DNA of 64,000 nt from Ignatzschineria sp. F8392. Lineage in GTDB: Bacteria > Pseudomonadota > Gammaproteobacteria > Cardiobacteriales > Wohlfahrtiimonadaceae. The stretch lies in NCBI RefSeq assembly GCF_002252045.1, contig NZ_NEFF01000005.1, positions 1 through 64,000 on the forward strand, written 5' to 3'. This document shows, one piece after another, positions 22,143 through 31,917 of the stretch. Each line of letters begins with the position of its first letter. Position 1 is the first letter of the stretch. The notes beneath the pieces were generated by a model, which saw only the letters and a list, made by a program, of their open reading frames with translations, ran no database searches and had not been told where the DNA came from. The position numbers were made by a program, and so were the translations under genes.

Positions 22143-22157
22143 GAGGTACAATACCTC
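22143..22157. promoter_or_regulatory. Short perfect palindrome upstream of the NrtR-like gene
   Basis: GAGGTA and TACCTC arms (6 bp each) are separated by CAA, ending 56 bp before the start codon. It could be an operator, but its sequence differs from the palindromes near nadA and nadC, so autoregulation by the same protein is not supported. Confidence 0.4.
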
Positions 22158-22213
22158 CTCAAACCGGATCGACAAGTGATCTTAAAGTAAGCCCCCTATA
22201 TTTGAGATAAAAT

Positions 22214-23164
22214 TTGCCTATGACCCCATTTAATCAGAGAGCTAAAGAAGGAACGACAGAGCTCGCAGCAGTCTTAATCTCTGTGACACAATCGGAAGCT
22301 AAGGTATTAACCGTCGAATCGGGTACACTTCTTCCGAATGGTCCCCTCACGCCGATTCATCGCTCATTGCAAGCGGGTGTTAGAGAGTGGGTTGAGACTC
22401 AAACGGGCCGCCCACTCGGCTATGTTGAGCAGCTCTACACCTTTGTCGATACAAATCGCAAAACCTCCTCCGGACACTATGTGATCTATATTAGCTATCT
22501 TGGATTAGTACGAGAAGAGCCTGATGAAGAGGCTAAAGTTGGTAAAAGTGGTGCAACCTGGTGTAATTGGTATCTCTACTTCCCATGGGAAGATCATCGA
22601 GAAGCCCCTCCTGCATTTATTGAGGAGACCTTCTACCCTATCTTCCGCCATTGGATTAATGCCGGCAATACAATTGCAGAACAGCGAGCAAGAGAACAAC
22701 GGGTGAAACTCTGTTGGGGAATTTCCCCTTTTGCTTGGAATGAAGAGTATGCTTTACAGCGCTATGAATTACTCTATGAGGTCGGGATCCTACCTGAAGC
22801 TGGCGCGGATTACTCAACGCTGCCAGAAACAGTGATTGGACGTTGGATGGCACATGATCATCGCCGAGTTTTAGCCTCTGCAATGGCGCGACTGCGAGCA
22901 AAGATTAAATATCGACCCGTGATTTTTGAATTGATGCCCCCTACCTTTACCTTGCTGCAACTCCAGCAGAGTATTGAGGCGCTTGGAGGCATCACACTTC
23001 ATAAACAGAATTTCCGACGCTTTATTACACAACAAGAGCTGATCGAAGAGACTGGCGAACTTGATCAAAGTGGCCCGGGAAGACCGGCAAGACTCTACCA
23101 ATTTAGAGATGATGTACTCTTAGAGCGATCCCTCTCCGGCAGTAAATTACCGATCTCCCGCTAA
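22214..23164 (+). CDS. NrtR-like regulator of NAD metabolism (divergent Nudix + winged helix)
   Basis: The C-terminal third (about residues 215-305) is a winged helix resembling the DNA-binding domain of NrtR: RLRAKIKYRPVIFELMPPTF, TLLQLQQSIEALGG, KQNFRRFI and GRPARLYQF. The N-terminal part occupies the position of the Nudix effector domain but shows no clear GX5EX7REUXEE catalytic motif, fitting NrtR proteins that sense ADP-ribose or NAD-related ligands without hydrolysis. Converges on nadA, with nadC beyond it, which supports a role in NAD synthesis control. A Nudix-type paralogue with another target is possible. Confidence 0.75.
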   Translation: MPMTPFNQRAKEGTTELAAVLISVTQSEAKVLTVESGTLLPNGPLTPIHRSLQAGVREWVETQTGRPLGYVEQLYTFVDTNRKTSSGHYVIYISYLGLVREEPDEEAKVGKSGATWCNWYLYFPWEDHREAPPAFIEETFYPIFRHWINAGNTIAEQRAREQRVKLCWGISPFAWNEEYALQRYELLYEVGILPEAGADYSTLPETVIGRWMAHDHRRVLASAMARLRAKIKYRPVIFELMPPTFTLLQLQQSIEALGGITLHKQNFRRFITQQELIEETGELDQSGPGRPARLYQFRDDVLLERSLSGSKLPISR

Positions 23165-23206
23165 ACTATTTCTGGGCTATATCTCTGAGTCATATTTCTG
23201 AGAAAA

Positions 23207-24352
23207 TTATGCGGGCCCCACATATTGAAAGAGTGTCTGATCAGCGGCAAAATCACCGGAAGCTTGGACATTCAAGCGCATCTTTTCTGAGAAATCGAGC
23301 ATCCGGTTAAGACTCTTGACGGCTCCTAGGCGAATCTCTTCCTCCACTTTAATCTCATTGATACCTTGTTGTAAGACATCACGCAATTTGGCAAGTGAGT
23401 TCATCGCCATCCAAGGACACATCGCACAGCTCTTACAGGTTGCACTCTCGCCGGCGGTAGGAGCAATTAATAACTCTTTACCAGGAACCGCTTGTTGCAT
23501 CTTATAGAAGATTCCCCGATCTGTGGCCACAATAAAGCGGGTACTGTTTGAAGCCTCTGCCGCCTTAATCAATTGTGATGTAGAACCGATAATATCCGCT
23601 TGTGCTAATACTGATGCCGGCGATTCAGGATGCGCTAAGACCATCGCATCGGGATGAGATTGACGAAAGAGTGCCAAACTATCTGCTTTAAATTCATCAT
23701 GAACGATACAGCTACCTTGCCATAAGATCATATCTGCGCCAGTCTGCTCTTGAATATAGTGTCCAAGATGCTTATCAGGACCCCAGATGATCTTTTCACC
23801 CGCACGATCTAGTTCTCTAACAATATCGAGCCCAATTGCTGAGGTGACAACCCAATCTGCTCGAGCCTTTACTTTGGCACTTGTATTAGCGTAAACCACA
23901 ACCGTTCGATCAGGATATTGATCACAAAATTGAGAGAACTCCTCCTCTGGGCAGCCTAAATCTAAAGAGCAAGTTGCATCTAGGTCCGCCATTAATACCC
24001 GCTTTTCGGGGCTTAAAATCTTTGCAGTTTCTCCCATAAAGCGAACCCCCGCAACGACTAACGTCTGCGCTTTTGCATCCCGCCCAAAACGGGCCATCTC
24101 AAGCGAGTCAGCTACACAACCTCCCGTCTCCTCAGCTAATGCTTGAATACGAGGATCGGTGTAGTAATGCGCCACTAACACGGCATCTTCCTCTTTCAAT
24201 AGCTGCTTTAATTCGGTAATAACACGCGCCTCCTCTTCAGCGCTAAGAGATGCCGGCACCTTTGCTTTTGCCTGAGCAATTTCAGCCTGCCCATCTCTTG
24301 TTGGTTGAATAAAGTCGACCCATTTTGTTACTTCTTGATTCATGGCAACCAT
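23207..24352 (-). CDS. nadA: Quinolinate synthase
   Basis: Condenses iminoaspartate with dihydroxyacetone phosphate to quinolinate using an oxygen-sensitive 4Fe-4S cluster, in de novo NAD synthesis. The 381-residue protein contains the [21 protein letters not shown] start of the first domain, cysteines in [19 protein letters not shown] and [10 protein letters not shown] that are placed like the three cluster ligands of NadA, and [16 protein letters not shown]. Two in-frame starts (24352 and 24343) are possible; GAGG lies 3 bases from the first and 12 from the second, so the start is uncertain by three codons. No nadB is present in the window. Confidence 0.95.
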   Translation of the reverse strand: MVAMNQEVTKWVDFIQPTRDGQAEIAQAKAKVPASLSAEEEARVITELKQLLKEEDAVLVAHYYTDPRIQALAEETGGCVADSLEMARFGRDAKAQTLVVAGVRFMGETAKILSPEKRVLMADLDATCSLDLGCPEEEFSQFCDQYPDRTVVVYANTSAKVKARADWVVTSAIGLDIVRELDRAGEKIIWGPDKHLGHYIQEQTGADMILWQGSCIVHDEFKADSLALFRQSHPDAMVLAHPESPASVLAQADIIGSTSQLIKAAEASNSTRFIVATDRGIFYKMQQAVPGKELLIAPTAGESATCKSCAMCPWMAMNSLAKLRDVLQQGINEIKVEEEIRLGAVKSLNRMLDFSEKMRLNVQASGDFAADQTLFQYVGPA

Positions 24353-24531
24353 CTTCCTCTATCACTTTCCTTAAAATCGTTAACTTTTTTAAGTAGCTCT
24401 CTTAAAACGCGCTCTTTCATTATTAGCTTCTATCCAACTTCATACTATTGCAGGCAGTTATTACAGATAATTTTGCGCTGGTTTAAGCGATTTAATGCGA
24501 GTTCCAATATTATCTTTTAATCAGAGGCTAC

Positions 24532-24552
24532 ATATACTCATTTTGAGCATAT
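24532..24552. promoter_or_regulatory. Palindromic operator on the nadA side, probably NrtR-type
   Basis: The core ATACTCATTTTGAGCAT (24534-24550) lies in a 21-bp imperfect palindrome centred on 24542. It matches the nadC-side copy at 15 of 17 core positions. Binding by the nearby NrtR-like protein is inferred from proximity and from the fact that nadA and nadC are the usual NrtR targets. Confidence 0.65.
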
Positions 24553-24720
24553 ATTGAATTTTGCCGAAGAACAAGCCTTTTTATAAAAAACTCCCTGAAT
24601 AATTCCTGCACTTTCCCAAAGTGGGATTATTCATAACCCCTTTTGATTCATCATTTTGATTAAGTTTTGCTTAAGTTGATTTAAGGTGATCAAGATAATT
24701 GAGAATTAAGGAAAGCTTTC

Positions 24721-24786
24721 TTGAGTGTTGATTGAGCATTTATTGAATATTTGTTGAATACTTATTGAGTATTTATTGAGATTTTC
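24721..24786. repeat. Six-copy 11-bp tandem repeat upstream of nadC
   Basis: Six consecutive 11-bp units beginning TTGA (TTGAGTGTTGA, TTGAGCATTTA, TTGAATATTTG, TTGAATACTTA, TTGAGTATTTA, TTGAGATTTTC) run from 24721 to 24786 and end 12 bp before the nadC-side palindrome. Confidence 0.9.
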
Positions 24787-24797
24787 TAAATTAATCG

Positions 24798-24818
24798 ATA
24801 TGCTCATTATGAGCATTA
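24798..24818. promoter_or_regulatory. Palindromic operator on the nadC side, probably NrtR-type
   Basis: The core ATGCTCATTATGAGCAT (24800-24816) is a perfect palindrome with a single central base, 86 bp before the nadC start codon. See the paired nadA-side site at 24532-24552. Confidence 0.7.
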
Positions 24819-24901
24819 TTAATGGTGCCAAAGTGAGCAAAAGTGAAATATCACAGATATGCAATTGAACTGACCAGTTATCAAGAAGAAGAGGAGATCA
24901 T

Positions 24902-25756
24902 ATGACATCGCTTGCCGCCCTACCTACCCCCTTACTACGCCCCTTTGTACAGCAGGCATTAGAAGAAGATTTAGGTCGCCGTGGTGACCTTACAAGTGCG
25001 GCGTTGATAGAAGCTGATCGATCGAGCCAACTACAGATTATCGCTAGAAAATCGGGCGTTATTGCCGGCATGGATCTTGCGCAATTAGCCTTTCAAGAGA
25101 TCGATCCTTCAATCCGTTTTACAGCGATGGTTCAAGATGGTGATGCCATCGAAGCGGGAGCAGTTTTAGCGGAAGTTTCCGGAAATGCTCGAGCGCTACT
25201 CACTGCAGAACGAACGGCACTTAACTTTTTGACACATCTTAGTGGAATCGCGACAGAAGTAGCGACTATTAAAGCGATGGTGGCTGATTACCCTGTTGAG
25301 ATTACCTGCACTCGGAAAACTATTCCGGGATTACGAGTATTACAAAAATATGCCGTACGCGCCGGTGGTGGACGCAACCATCGAATGGGACTAGATGATG
25401 CAATTCTCATTAAAGATAACCATATCGCTATCGCCGGCGATATTACCACCGCCATTCAAAGAGCGAAGGCTTTTGCCGGCCATCTCATCCCGGTAGAAGT
25501 TGAAGTAGATACATTAGCGCAATTGGAACTTGCCCTCAAAGAGGGGGTTAATCTGGTATTACTTGATAATATGAGCCCCGATGAATTGCGAGAAGCGGTC
25601 AAACTCGCTAAAGGTATCTGCCAAACAGAGGCTTCCGGCGGTATCTCCCCTCAAAATGTGGTAGAGGTCGCACAGACAGGTGTCAATTTTATTGCGATGG
25701 GATGGATTACTCATAGTGTCAAATCGCTCGATATTGGGCTCGATTATAACCTATAA
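24902..25756 (+). CDS. nadC: Nicotinate-nucleotide pyrophosphorylase (carboxylating)
   Basis: Converts quinolinate and PRPP to nicotinate mononucleotide and CO2, the step after NadA. The 284-residue protein has the family signatures EEDLGRRGDLTSAAL near the N-terminus, TALNFLTHLSGIAT, TCTRKTIPGLR with LQKYAVRAGGGRNHRMGLDD and IKDNHI in the centre, and EVEVDTLAQLELAL then DNMSPDELREAV in the barrel. Length is normal. The ATG follows an AGAAGAGGAGATC ribosome site. Divergent from nadA and followed by a strong terminator. Confidence 0.96.
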   Translation: MTSLAALPTPLLRPFVQQALEEDLGRRGDLTSAALIEADRSSQLQIIARKSGVIAGMDLAQLAFQEIDPSIRFTAMVQDGDAIEAGAVLAEVSGNARALLTAERTALNFLTHLSGIATEVATIKAMVADYPVEITCTRKTIPGLRVLQKYAVRAGGGRNHRMGLDDAILIKDNHIAIAGDITTAIQRAKAFAGHLIPVEVEVDTLAQLELALKEGVNLVLLDNMSPDELREAVKLAKGICQTEASGGISPQNVVEVAQTGVNFIAMGWITHSVKSLDIGLDYNL

Positions 25757-25826
25757 GCTGTAACCGGTAAGGGACAACCCATAAACCCTCTAAGCTAACG
25801 AAGAGAGAGATAAGAAGATAGAGATA

Positions 25827-25858
25827 AAACCTCAAAAGATGATTTTGAGGTTTTTTTA
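25827..25858 (+). terminator. nadC terminator
   Basis: Perfect 12-bp stem AAAACCTCAAAA (25827-25838) and TTTTGAGGTTTT (25844-25855), 5-nt loop, followed by more T residues to 25858. Confidence 0.9.
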
Positions 25859-26292
25859 ATTCACTTCATATCACCTAAAAATCCTTGAGATCTTCACCGA
25901 TACTTTGCTCTTAAAAATATTTTTTAAGAGTCTTTTAAGAGGCTAATAGAATTCTATATCTATTCTAATTCCCTTTTAATTTATAATTTAGGCGCTTATT
26001 TTGTTCTCTTGATCATCTTATAGGAGTCCTATATAGTTAAACATACAGATATGTATGTTTGTGTTATCGGCGCATTTTAGTATTTTAATACACCCTATCG
26101 ATCAGCCCGATTAGAGATTTAAGGATAAAAAGCGATAAATTGACCCTAAGCCTCTCTATAATGGCAATAGCAATGACAAAAGTAGCAACCATAGCAATTT
26201 TGCAACCACAATGGCGATCGATATTAGCAGTTATCACTCTCGCGCAATCCACAAACTATTTTTAACTATACAATCACTATAAGGGAATTATT
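25859..26292. other. Spacer upstream of the ferredoxin reductase gene
   Basis: Together with the nadC terminator this makes a 536-bp gap. It contains the palindrome at 26040-26059 (listed separately). Otherwise AT-rich with no coding signal. Confidence 0.4.
26040..26059. promoter_or_regulatory. Operator of the ATACA-N4-TGTAT type upstream of the ferredoxin reductase gene
   Basis: AACATACA and TGTATGTT arms (8 bp, perfect) around GATA; the core ATACA-GATA-TGTAT is at 26043-26056. The same ATACA-N4-TGTAT core occurs twice in the intergenic region beside the TetR gene (39968-39981 and 40018-40031), which links this gene to the aromatic operon. Confidence 0.7.
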
Positions 26293-27495
26293 ATGGATTC
26301 AATCGTTATTATTGGTGGAGGTCAAGCAGCTGCTTTTGCCGCTTCTACTCTCAGAAAAGAGGGGTATGAGAGGCGACTAGCGATTATCTCCGATGAAAAT
26401 CAGGTCTTCTATGAGCGCCCACCGCTCTCAAAGGGGATTTTAGATGGAAAAGAAGCTTTAGAGAATCTCTACTTCTTCGATCAGGAGAGCATCGATAAGC
26501 TCAATATTGAATGGCATAAGCCAATGCGGGCAACAGCGATTGACCGCCAAGCAAAAGTTGTCAAAACCGATCAAGGCACTACTCTCCCCTATGATAAGTT
26601 AATCATCGCAACCGGGAGCCGTCCTAGAGTTCCTAATGCTCAATGGCTCACTTTTAAAAATAGCTATACTCTTAGAACAGTGGAAGATGCGCTGAAACTG
26701 AAAGAGAGATTAACTGATGGAAAGAGACTTACCATTATTGGTGGAGGCTGGATCGGATTAGAAGTTGCCGCAACTGCTAATAAGCTCGGATTAGACGTCA
26801 CTCTTTTTGAGCGTGAAGATCGCCTCTGCAGTCGCAGTGTTTCTCCTGAAGTCTCTGCCCATCTACTGACGCTCCATGAAGCAGAAGGGACTACTATTAT
26901 TCTTAATGCCAAAGAGATCGAGATCACAGAAGAGAGCGATGGCATCTTACAAATTCAAAGTGGCGATATCACAATAGAAGCTGATATCTTACTGATCGGT
27001 GCCGGAGCAGAGATTGCAACAGAGCTTGCTGTTGCTGCAGGACTCGAAGTAAAAGGGGGAATTGTAGTAGATCATTATGGGCAAAGCTCTGATCCCGATA
27101 TCTATGCTGCCGGAGATGTGGCAATTCACCCTCTTGTTGGTTTTACAACTCAATCATGGGCGCATGCACAGCAGCAAGCAGAAAAGGTTGCAAAAGCAAT
27201 TGTGGGTAAAAAAGATGAACCTTATCAAGAAGTTCCTTGGATCTGGTCAGATCAGTATCATCACAATATTCAGATTATGGGCTTTCCGATCGATGAAGAG
27301 AGTCAACTCGTTATTCGCGAAGATGATCATAAAAAATGTTTTATCCATCTCGATAATGAGCAGAAAGTGCGTTCAATTGTTGCTTTTAATGAGCCAAAAG
27401 CGATCGGCGTCGGAAGATTTTGGTTTAGAAAAGGAGCGCCACTCGATCCCGAACAGTTACAAAATAGTGAGATCGATCTAATGAAACTTCGGTAA
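26293..27495 (+). CDS. Ferredoxin-NAD(+) reductase component of a ring-hydroxylating dioxygenase
   Basis: FAD-dependent reductase of the HcaD/BphA4/TodA kind, passing electrons from NADH to a Rieske ferredoxin. The 400-residue protein has an FAD-binding IIGGGQAAAFAASTLR at the N-terminus, YERPPLSKGIL (typical of this family), LIIATGSRPR, an NAD-binding TIIGGGWIGLEVAA near residues 152-166, and YAAGDVA for the flavin near 270-276. It lies convergent to the aromatic operon, whose ferredoxin (37284-37634) is its likely partner, and is the only such reductase gene seen for that system. A nearby operator matches those at the TetR gene. Confidence 0.9.
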   Translation: MDSIVIIGGGQAAAFAASTLRKEGYERRLAIISDENQVFYERPPLSKGILDGKEALENLYFFDQESIDKLNIEWHKPMRATAIDRQAKVVKTDQGTTLPYDKLIIATGSRPRVPNAQWLTFKNSYTLRTVEDALKLKERLTDGKRLTIIGGGWIGLEVAATANKLGLDVTLFEREDRLCSRSVSPEVSAHLLTLHEAEGTTIILNAKEIEITEESDGILQIQSGDITIEADILLIGAGAEIATELAVAAGLEVKGGIVVDHYGQSSDPDIYAAGDVAIHPLVGFTTQSWAHAQQQAEKVAKAIVGKKDEPYQEVPWIWSDQYHHNIQIMGFPIDEESQLVIREDDHKKCFIHLDNEQKVRSIVAFNEPKAIGVGRFWFRKGAPLDPEQLQNSEIDLMKLR

Positions 27496-27520
27496 AGTAA
27501 CATCTTATACCTTCTAGTAC

Positions 27521-27600
27521 CATCCATTGTTGACAATGGATGATTCAGGAAAAGGGGATTCTATAGTATGATTCTCTTATGCAATAGATCCCCTTCTTTA
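27521..27600 (+). terminator. Hairpins downstream of the ferredoxin reductase gene
   Basis: A perfect 10-bp inverted repeat CATCCATTGT/ACAATGGATG (27521-27530 and 27533-27542) is followed by a second stem, AAGGGGAT-TCTAT with ATAGATCCCCTT (27552-27564 and 27584-27595), ending in TTCTTTATTT. The second, with its T-rich tail, is the better terminator candidate. Confidence 0.6.
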
Positions 27601-27654
27601 TTTCACTGAAGATTACCCCTACACTGAAGGTTGCTCATTGAAGAGTGACTCACT

Positions 27655-27800
27655 CATCCCCTTTTGAAGAGAATAAGAAAATAAGAGAATAAGATGAGAA
27701 GATGAAGAGATCAGCTGAGAGAGTAACGAGATAAAAATGAGATAAAAATAAGATGTGAGTGTGAGGTGGGAATGAGGTAGGAGTGAAGTAAAAAGAAAAA
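27655..27800. repeat. Purine-rich spacer with 11-bp repeats
   Basis: The plus strand is strongly purine-biased here (GAGAATAAGAAAATAAGAG and similar). It includes a tandem 11-bp pair GAGATAAAAAT (27728-27738 and 27739-27749). No gene seen. Confidence 0.55.
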
Positions 27801-27815
27801 TGATGGAATTATCTC

Positions 27816-27860
27816 TAAAAAAATGCCTAAACAGAAAGGAGATCCTGTTTAGGCAAAAGC
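27816..27860 (-). terminator. Terminator of the minus-strand aromatic operon
   Basis: Perfect 10-bp stem GCCTAAACAG (27825-27834) and CTGTTTAGGC (27845-27854). On the minus strand it is followed by ATTTTTTT, so it ends transcription coming from the aldolase gene at 28007. Confidence 0.88.
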
Positions 27861-28006
27861 ACTTTAGTCAAAGTGTAATGAAGTAATGGAGTTACTGATT
27901 TAATAGATCGCATCCAGCTAATCAATAATTGATCTAGCTCTGATCTAGTTGATCAGATTGATCTAGTTACTCAATCTGACCATAAGTCTAAACTCTAATA
28001 GAGTAA

Positions 28007-29032
28007 TTAAGCCGTTGGTTTTGCATCAAGAAGATCGAGTGCCACATCGACAATCATATCCTCTTGTCCCCCTACCATTTTACGTTTTCCTAACTCTACT
28101 AAGATATCGACAGTCTTAAGATCGAATCGATTTGCTGCATCTTCAGCATGGCGCAAGAAGCTTGAATAGACGCCGGCATAACCTAATGCTAAAGTCTCCC
28201 GATCAACACGGACAGGACGATCTTGGAGTGGTCGAACAATATCATCTGCCGCATCCATTAGACGATAGAGATCAGCATTATGCTTCCAGCCCAATTTGTT
28301 CGCGACAGCAATAAAGACTTCTAACGGCGCATTCCCTGCCCCTGCCCCCATTCCTGCCAAGCTTGCATCAATTCGATTTGCGCCCTCTTCAACAGCAACA
28401 ACAGAGTTTGCGACACCTAAGGAGAGATTATGGTGTGCGTGAATCCCGATTTCGGTTTCAGGTAGTAGGATATCTCGAACAGCACGAACACGGTCACGCA
28501 CATTATTCATTGTCATAGCGCCACCTGAATCCACAACATAGATACAGGTTGCACCATAATTTTCCATCTTTTTAGATTGTAACGCTAAATTTTCGGGAGT
28601 CGTCATATGGCTCATCATTAAAAAGCCTACGGTATCCATCCCCAATTCACGCGCATAGGCGATATGTTGTGCAGAGACATCCGCTTCTGTACAGTGAGTT
28701 GCAACTCGAACCACTCTCGCCCCGGCATCATAGGCCTCTTTCAGATCCCGTGTCGTTCCAATTCCAGGAAGCAGTAACGTCGCAATCTTGGCATTTTTAA
28801 CAACATCTGCCGCCGCTTCAATCCACTCACGGTCAGAGTGCGCACCAAAGCCATAGTTAAAACTTGAGCCCTGTAGACCATCACCGTGCGCAATCTCAAT
28901 ACTATCAACATTTGCCTCATCTAATGCTTTAGCAATCGATCTGACATCATCGAGTGAGTATTGATGCATGATGGCATGGCTACCATCACGGAGTGTTACA
29001 TCTGAAATATAGAGTTTCTCTGGCATTCCCAT
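28007..29032 (-). CDS. mhpE: 4-hydroxy-2-oxovalerate aldolase
   Basis: Cleaves 4-hydroxy-2-oxovalerate to pyruvate and acetaldehyde, the aldol step of meta-cleavage lower pathways. The 341-residue protein has the DmpG/MhpE-type features: [21 protein letters not shown] near the N-terminus (catalytic Arg and Asp of the metal site), [30 protein letters not shown] and [15 protein letters not shown] (metal-binding His-x-His), plus the C-terminal communication region that contacts the dehydrogenase. It lies one base after the acetaldehyde dehydrogenase gene; the two enzymes form a channelling complex. Ribosome site GGAGG seven bases before ATG. Confidence 0.95.
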   Translation of the reverse strand: MGMPEKLYISDVTLRDGSHAIMHQYSLDDVRSIAKALDEANVDSIEIAHGDGLQGSSFNYGFGAHSDREWIEAAADVVKNAKIATLLLPGIGTTRDLKEAYDAGARVVRVATHCTEADVSAQHIAYARELGMDTVGFLMMSHMTTPENLALQSKKMENYGATCIYVVDSGGAMTMNNVRDRVRAVRDILLPETEIGIHAHHNLSLGVANSVVAVEEGANRIDASLAGMGAGAGNAPLEVFIAVANKLGWKHNADLYRLMDAADDIVRPLQDRPVRVDRETLALGYAGVYSSFLRHAEDAANRFDLKTVDILVELGKRKMVGGQEDMIVDVALDLLDAKPTA

Positions 29033-29033
29033 C

Positions 29034-29984
29034 TTATGCCTCCTTTTGAGCGAGTAAATTGAGGGCGATCTTTTCTGCAGTGGCTAACGCCGCTGAGGTC
29101 ATAATATCGAGATTTCCAGCATAGGCAGGAAGATAATGTGCCGCACCTTCAACTTCAAGATAGACAGCCACTTTTAAGCCCGAACGATAACCAATACCGG
29201 GTAGATTGAGAGGCTTATCTTCCGGAATCACCTCAAACTGAATATCTTGCTTTAAGCGATATCCCTTCACATATTGATTCACTTCAGCGACTCTCTTCTC
29301 CACTGCCGCGCGAATCTGATCTAGATCAGCATTATCGGTAAAACAGTAGACTGTATCGCGCATTAAGATAGGAGGATCTGCTGGGTTAAGGACAATAATC
29401 GCCTTTCCTTTAGTTGCGCCACCAATCTCCTCAATAGCGCGTGATGTTGTTTCGGTAAACTCATCGATATTAGCGCGCGTCCCCGGTCCTGCAGAGAGGC
29501 TACTGATAGAAGCGACAATCTCGGCATAATGAACCTTCGTTACCGATGAAATCGCGGCAATAATAGGAATCGTTGCCTGTCCACCACAGGTGACCATATT
29601 GACGTTATTCTCTTCAATATGCTCTTCTAAATTGACAACCGGTACACAATAAGGACCTATTGCGGCAGGCGTTAAGTCAATCATCTTAATCTGAGGTTTT
29701 CTCTCACGAAGAACCTTCTCATTATGCAGATGAGCGCTTGCTGAGGTCGCATCAAATACAATCTCAATTTCATCAAAATTAGGTGATTTAACTAATCCCT
29801 CTACCCCTTCGTGAGTGGTATTCACCCCTCGATCTCTTGCGCGTCTAAGACCATCTGAGGCTTCATCAATTCCCACAACCGTATCGATCGCGACATTGGC
29901 GCCATTTTCTAACATCTTGATCATCAAGTCGGTACCAATATTTCCCGAACCGATAATCGCAGCGCGTACTTTCTCTTTCATCAT
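29034..29984 (-). CDS. mhpF: Acetaldehyde dehydrogenase (acetylating)
   Basis: Converts acetaldehyde, NAD+ and CoA to acetyl-CoA, channelled from the aldolase. The protein has an NAD-binding [18 protein letters not shown] at the N-terminus, [12 protein letters not shown] with the catalytic Cys, and [21 protein letters not shown]. The open frame reaches a TTG at 30008, but ATG at 29984 follows AAGGATAGGA and gives 316 residues, the same as E. coli MhpF; the next codon is also ATG. The start lies just inside the end of the CoA ligase gene (29995) or immediately after it depending on the choice, indicating one transcript. Confidence 0.94.
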   Translation of the reverse strand: MMKEKVRAAIIGSGNIGTDLMIKMLENGANVAIDTVVGIDEASDGLRRARDRGVNTTHEGVEGLVKSPNFDEIEIVFDATSASAHLHNEKVLRERKPQIKMIDLTPAAIGPYCVPVVNLEEHIEENNVNMVTCGGQATIPIIAAISSVTKVHYAEIVASISSLSAGPGTRANIDEFTETTSRAIEEIGGATKGKAIIVLNPADPPILMRDTVYCFTDNADLDQIRAAVEKRVAEVNQYVKGYRLKQDIQFEVIPEDKPLNLPGIGYRSGLKVAVYLEVEGAAHYLPAYAGNLDIMTSAALATAEKIALNLLAQKEA

Positions 29985-29994
29985 TCCTATCCTT

Positions 29995-31917
29995 CTACTG
30001 TTCTTCAAGCTCTGAGAGTCTAATCACCTCTCTACCGGGATTAGTGGCATAGAGTTTCATCACCTGATCTTGTCTTCTTGCTAATGTTTTACGTTGATTA
30101 ATATAAGCCTTATCTGTTGTCTCCCCTGACTCTAAACAGGGGAGCGTATCAAGAATAATTAAACGCTTAATATGGCGCGAGGAGCCACAATTCTCTTTAT
30201 AAAATTGGTGCATACGTGCTAATAATTCTGCCCTAACTGTTGGGTGCTCAGAGAGTTGTGCAACATCTAACTTCTGCTCTGGATCATCCGCTAAGAGATA
30301 GAGTTCCTTCGTTGGGAACATCATGGCACTTGCATATTTTTGATCATGTCCTGTAATGACAAAATCAAGCGCATAAGGGGAGAAGGCATCGACTAAGAGC
30401 GGTCTTAAAACTCCGGCAGAAACCCAGGTTCCTGTATTGAGCTTAAAATCCTCCGTGATACGTCCATCAAAGATGATACCTTGCTCTGGACGCTGTGGAT
30501 TTGCTAAGTAACCTGCATCGCCAGTGTAGTAGAAACCCTCTTCATCAAAGGCATTTGAGGTCATTGATGGATCGCCAAGATAGCGCGTGAAGATAAATTC
30601 ACCACGAACACGCATCTCATACTTCTCTTCATTAGGAACAAACTTCACCTCTACGCCGGGAACCGGAAGACCGATATTGCCAGGACCTTCAATAGTGTAG
30701 TGAACATTAGTAATCACAGGTGCTGTTTCTGTCGTTCCCCACTCTGTTGCAATAAAGAGGGGCGAAGTGCGGCAACTACTTGCAACCTTCTCTAAACGAT
30801 CCCAAGCAACTTTAGGAAGCGCTGCTCCTGCATAGAAGAGTAGCTCTAAACGACCAAAGAGTGCTTCTGCTAACTCAGGATCCTTCTCAAGATAGGGTAA
30901 TAAGAGCTCATATCCTCTAGGTACGTTGAAGTAGAGAGTCGGCTTAACCATTTTGATATTTTCAATGGTTCGCTCAATCTTCTGATCGGTTGCCATACCA
31001 TCATCAATATAGAGGCTACCGCCATTTCGAAGAACTATATTGAAGTTATGGTTAGAAGCGAAAACATGGCTCCAAGGTAACCAATCCACCACTACAATCT
31101 CGCTCTCTTCAATAAAGCGCCAACATTGGGAAATCGCCTGCTGATTAGAGCAGAGAACCCGTTGAGTATGAACAACAAACTTAGGATCTGCCGTTGATCC
31201 TGAGGTCATCAGATAGCGAGAGACAGTATTGGGACCTACCTGCTCAAAATAGTGAGTCACTTCCTCTGTTTCAGGCGCTTCTAAGAGAGAATCAAAAGTG
31301 ACCGCTTGTGAAAAGAGATCGGCATTCTTTTCTATAATAAGTCGGCTATCTACCTCAACGCCTCTTAATGCCTTCTTATACTTTTCTCCATCATCAACAA
31401 AAACAGCTGAAGGTTCTAAGGTATTTAAGATCCAATTGAGGCGAGAAAAGTCGGTAGGACGTAGTGAATAAGCAGCTGAGATTGTCGCAACAGGAATCCC
31501 CACATGGTAAGCGGCTAAAGTAACCAATGCTTGGCTCAATCCATTACCCGAGAGAAAGACAATCGGATGACAGGTTGGCATCTTCAAATTGAGAAGTCCT
31601 TGAGCGATTCTTCCAACCTTCTCACGTGTCTCTGCATAGGTTAACGTTTTCCAACCATCACCCTCACGTTCTGACAAGAATGGATGATCCGGCTTCTTAT
31701 GCGCCCAGTAATCTAACCACTCCCCAACACATCTTGCATATGGCTTTAGCTTCTCGGGGGATTTCATCACAAAGCTTCCATCATCCCGATACTCACAGAG
31801 TGCAGAAGCGACCGCCAACTTCCCAACGGCTTCCTCTTTCTGCTTCTCTTTTGCATAAAAAGATTTTAAAACGGTTGCTTTAACTAATCCCTGCTCTTGA
31901 TCCAAAGTCCTACACAT
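29995..31917 (-). CDS. AMP-forming acyl-CoA synthetase, feruloyl-CoA synthetase-like
   Basis: A 640-residue member of the adenylate-forming family, which activates carboxylic acids to CoA thioesters with ATP. The adenylation signature reads [19 protein letters not shown] (about residues 237-255); [11 protein letters not shown] and [31 protein letters not shown] give the second core and hinge. The overall arrangement resembles feruloyl-CoA/aryl-CoA synthetases rather than acetate or long-chain fatty acid enzymes. Placed between the hydratase and the acetaldehyde dehydrogenase genes, where standard meta pathways have no CoA ligase, so it may act on the acid released by the C-C hydrolase or on the starting aromatic acid. 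Start supported by GGAGG. Confidence 0.85.
   Translation of the reverse strand: MCRTLDQEQGLVKATVLKSFYAKEKQKEEAVGKLAVASALCEYRDDGSFVMKSPEKLKPYARCVGEWLDYWAHKKPDHPFLSEREGDGWKTLTYAETREKVGRIAQGLLNLKMPTCHPIVFLSGNGLSQALVTLAAYHVGIPVATISAAYSLRPTDFSRLNWILNTLEPSAVFVDDGEKYKKALRGVEVDSRLIIEKNADLFSQAVTFDSLLEAPETEEVTHYFEQVGPNTVSRYLMTSGSTADPKFVVHTQRVLCSNQQAISQCWRFIEESEIVVVDWLPWSHVFASNHNFNIVLRNGGSLYIDDGMATDQKIERTIENIKMVKPTLYFNVPRGYELLLPYLEKDPELAEALFGRLELLFYAGAALPKVAWDRLEKVASSCRTSPLFIATEWGTTETAPVITNVHYTIEGPGNIGLPVPGVEVKFVPNEEKYEMRVRGEFIFTRYLGDPSMTSNAFDEEGFYYTGDAGYLANPQRPEQGIIFDGRITEDFKLNTGTWVSAGVLRPLLVDAFSPYALDFVITGHDQKYASAMMFPTKELYLLADDPEQKLDVAQLSEHPTVRAELLARMHQFYKENCGSSRHIKRLIILDTLPCLESGETTDKAYINQRKTLARRQDQVMKLYATNPGREVIRLSELEEQ

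Larger units (their letters stand above)
21848..22213. other. 366-bp divergent spacer between the MmgE/PrpD and NrtR-like genes
   Basis: Holds a four-copy 11-bp tandem repeat (21994-22037) and, close to the NrtR-like gene, a perfect inverted repeat GAGGTA-CAA-TACCTC (22143-22157). Both are listed separately. Promoters for both genes should lie here but are not resolvable by eye. Confidence 0.5.
24353..24901. promoter_or_regulatory. nadA-nadC divergent regulatory region
   Basis: A 549-bp AT-rich spacer between divergent nadA and nadC containing two related palindromes (24532-24552 and 24798-24818) and a six-copy 11-bp tandem repeat between them (24721-24786), each listed separately. No coding sequence is seen. 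Confidence 0.6.

Noticed and set aside
24721-24786. Possible CRISPR-like array
   Set aside because: Units are 11 bp, directly adjacent and without spacers; a tandem repeat, not CRISPR.
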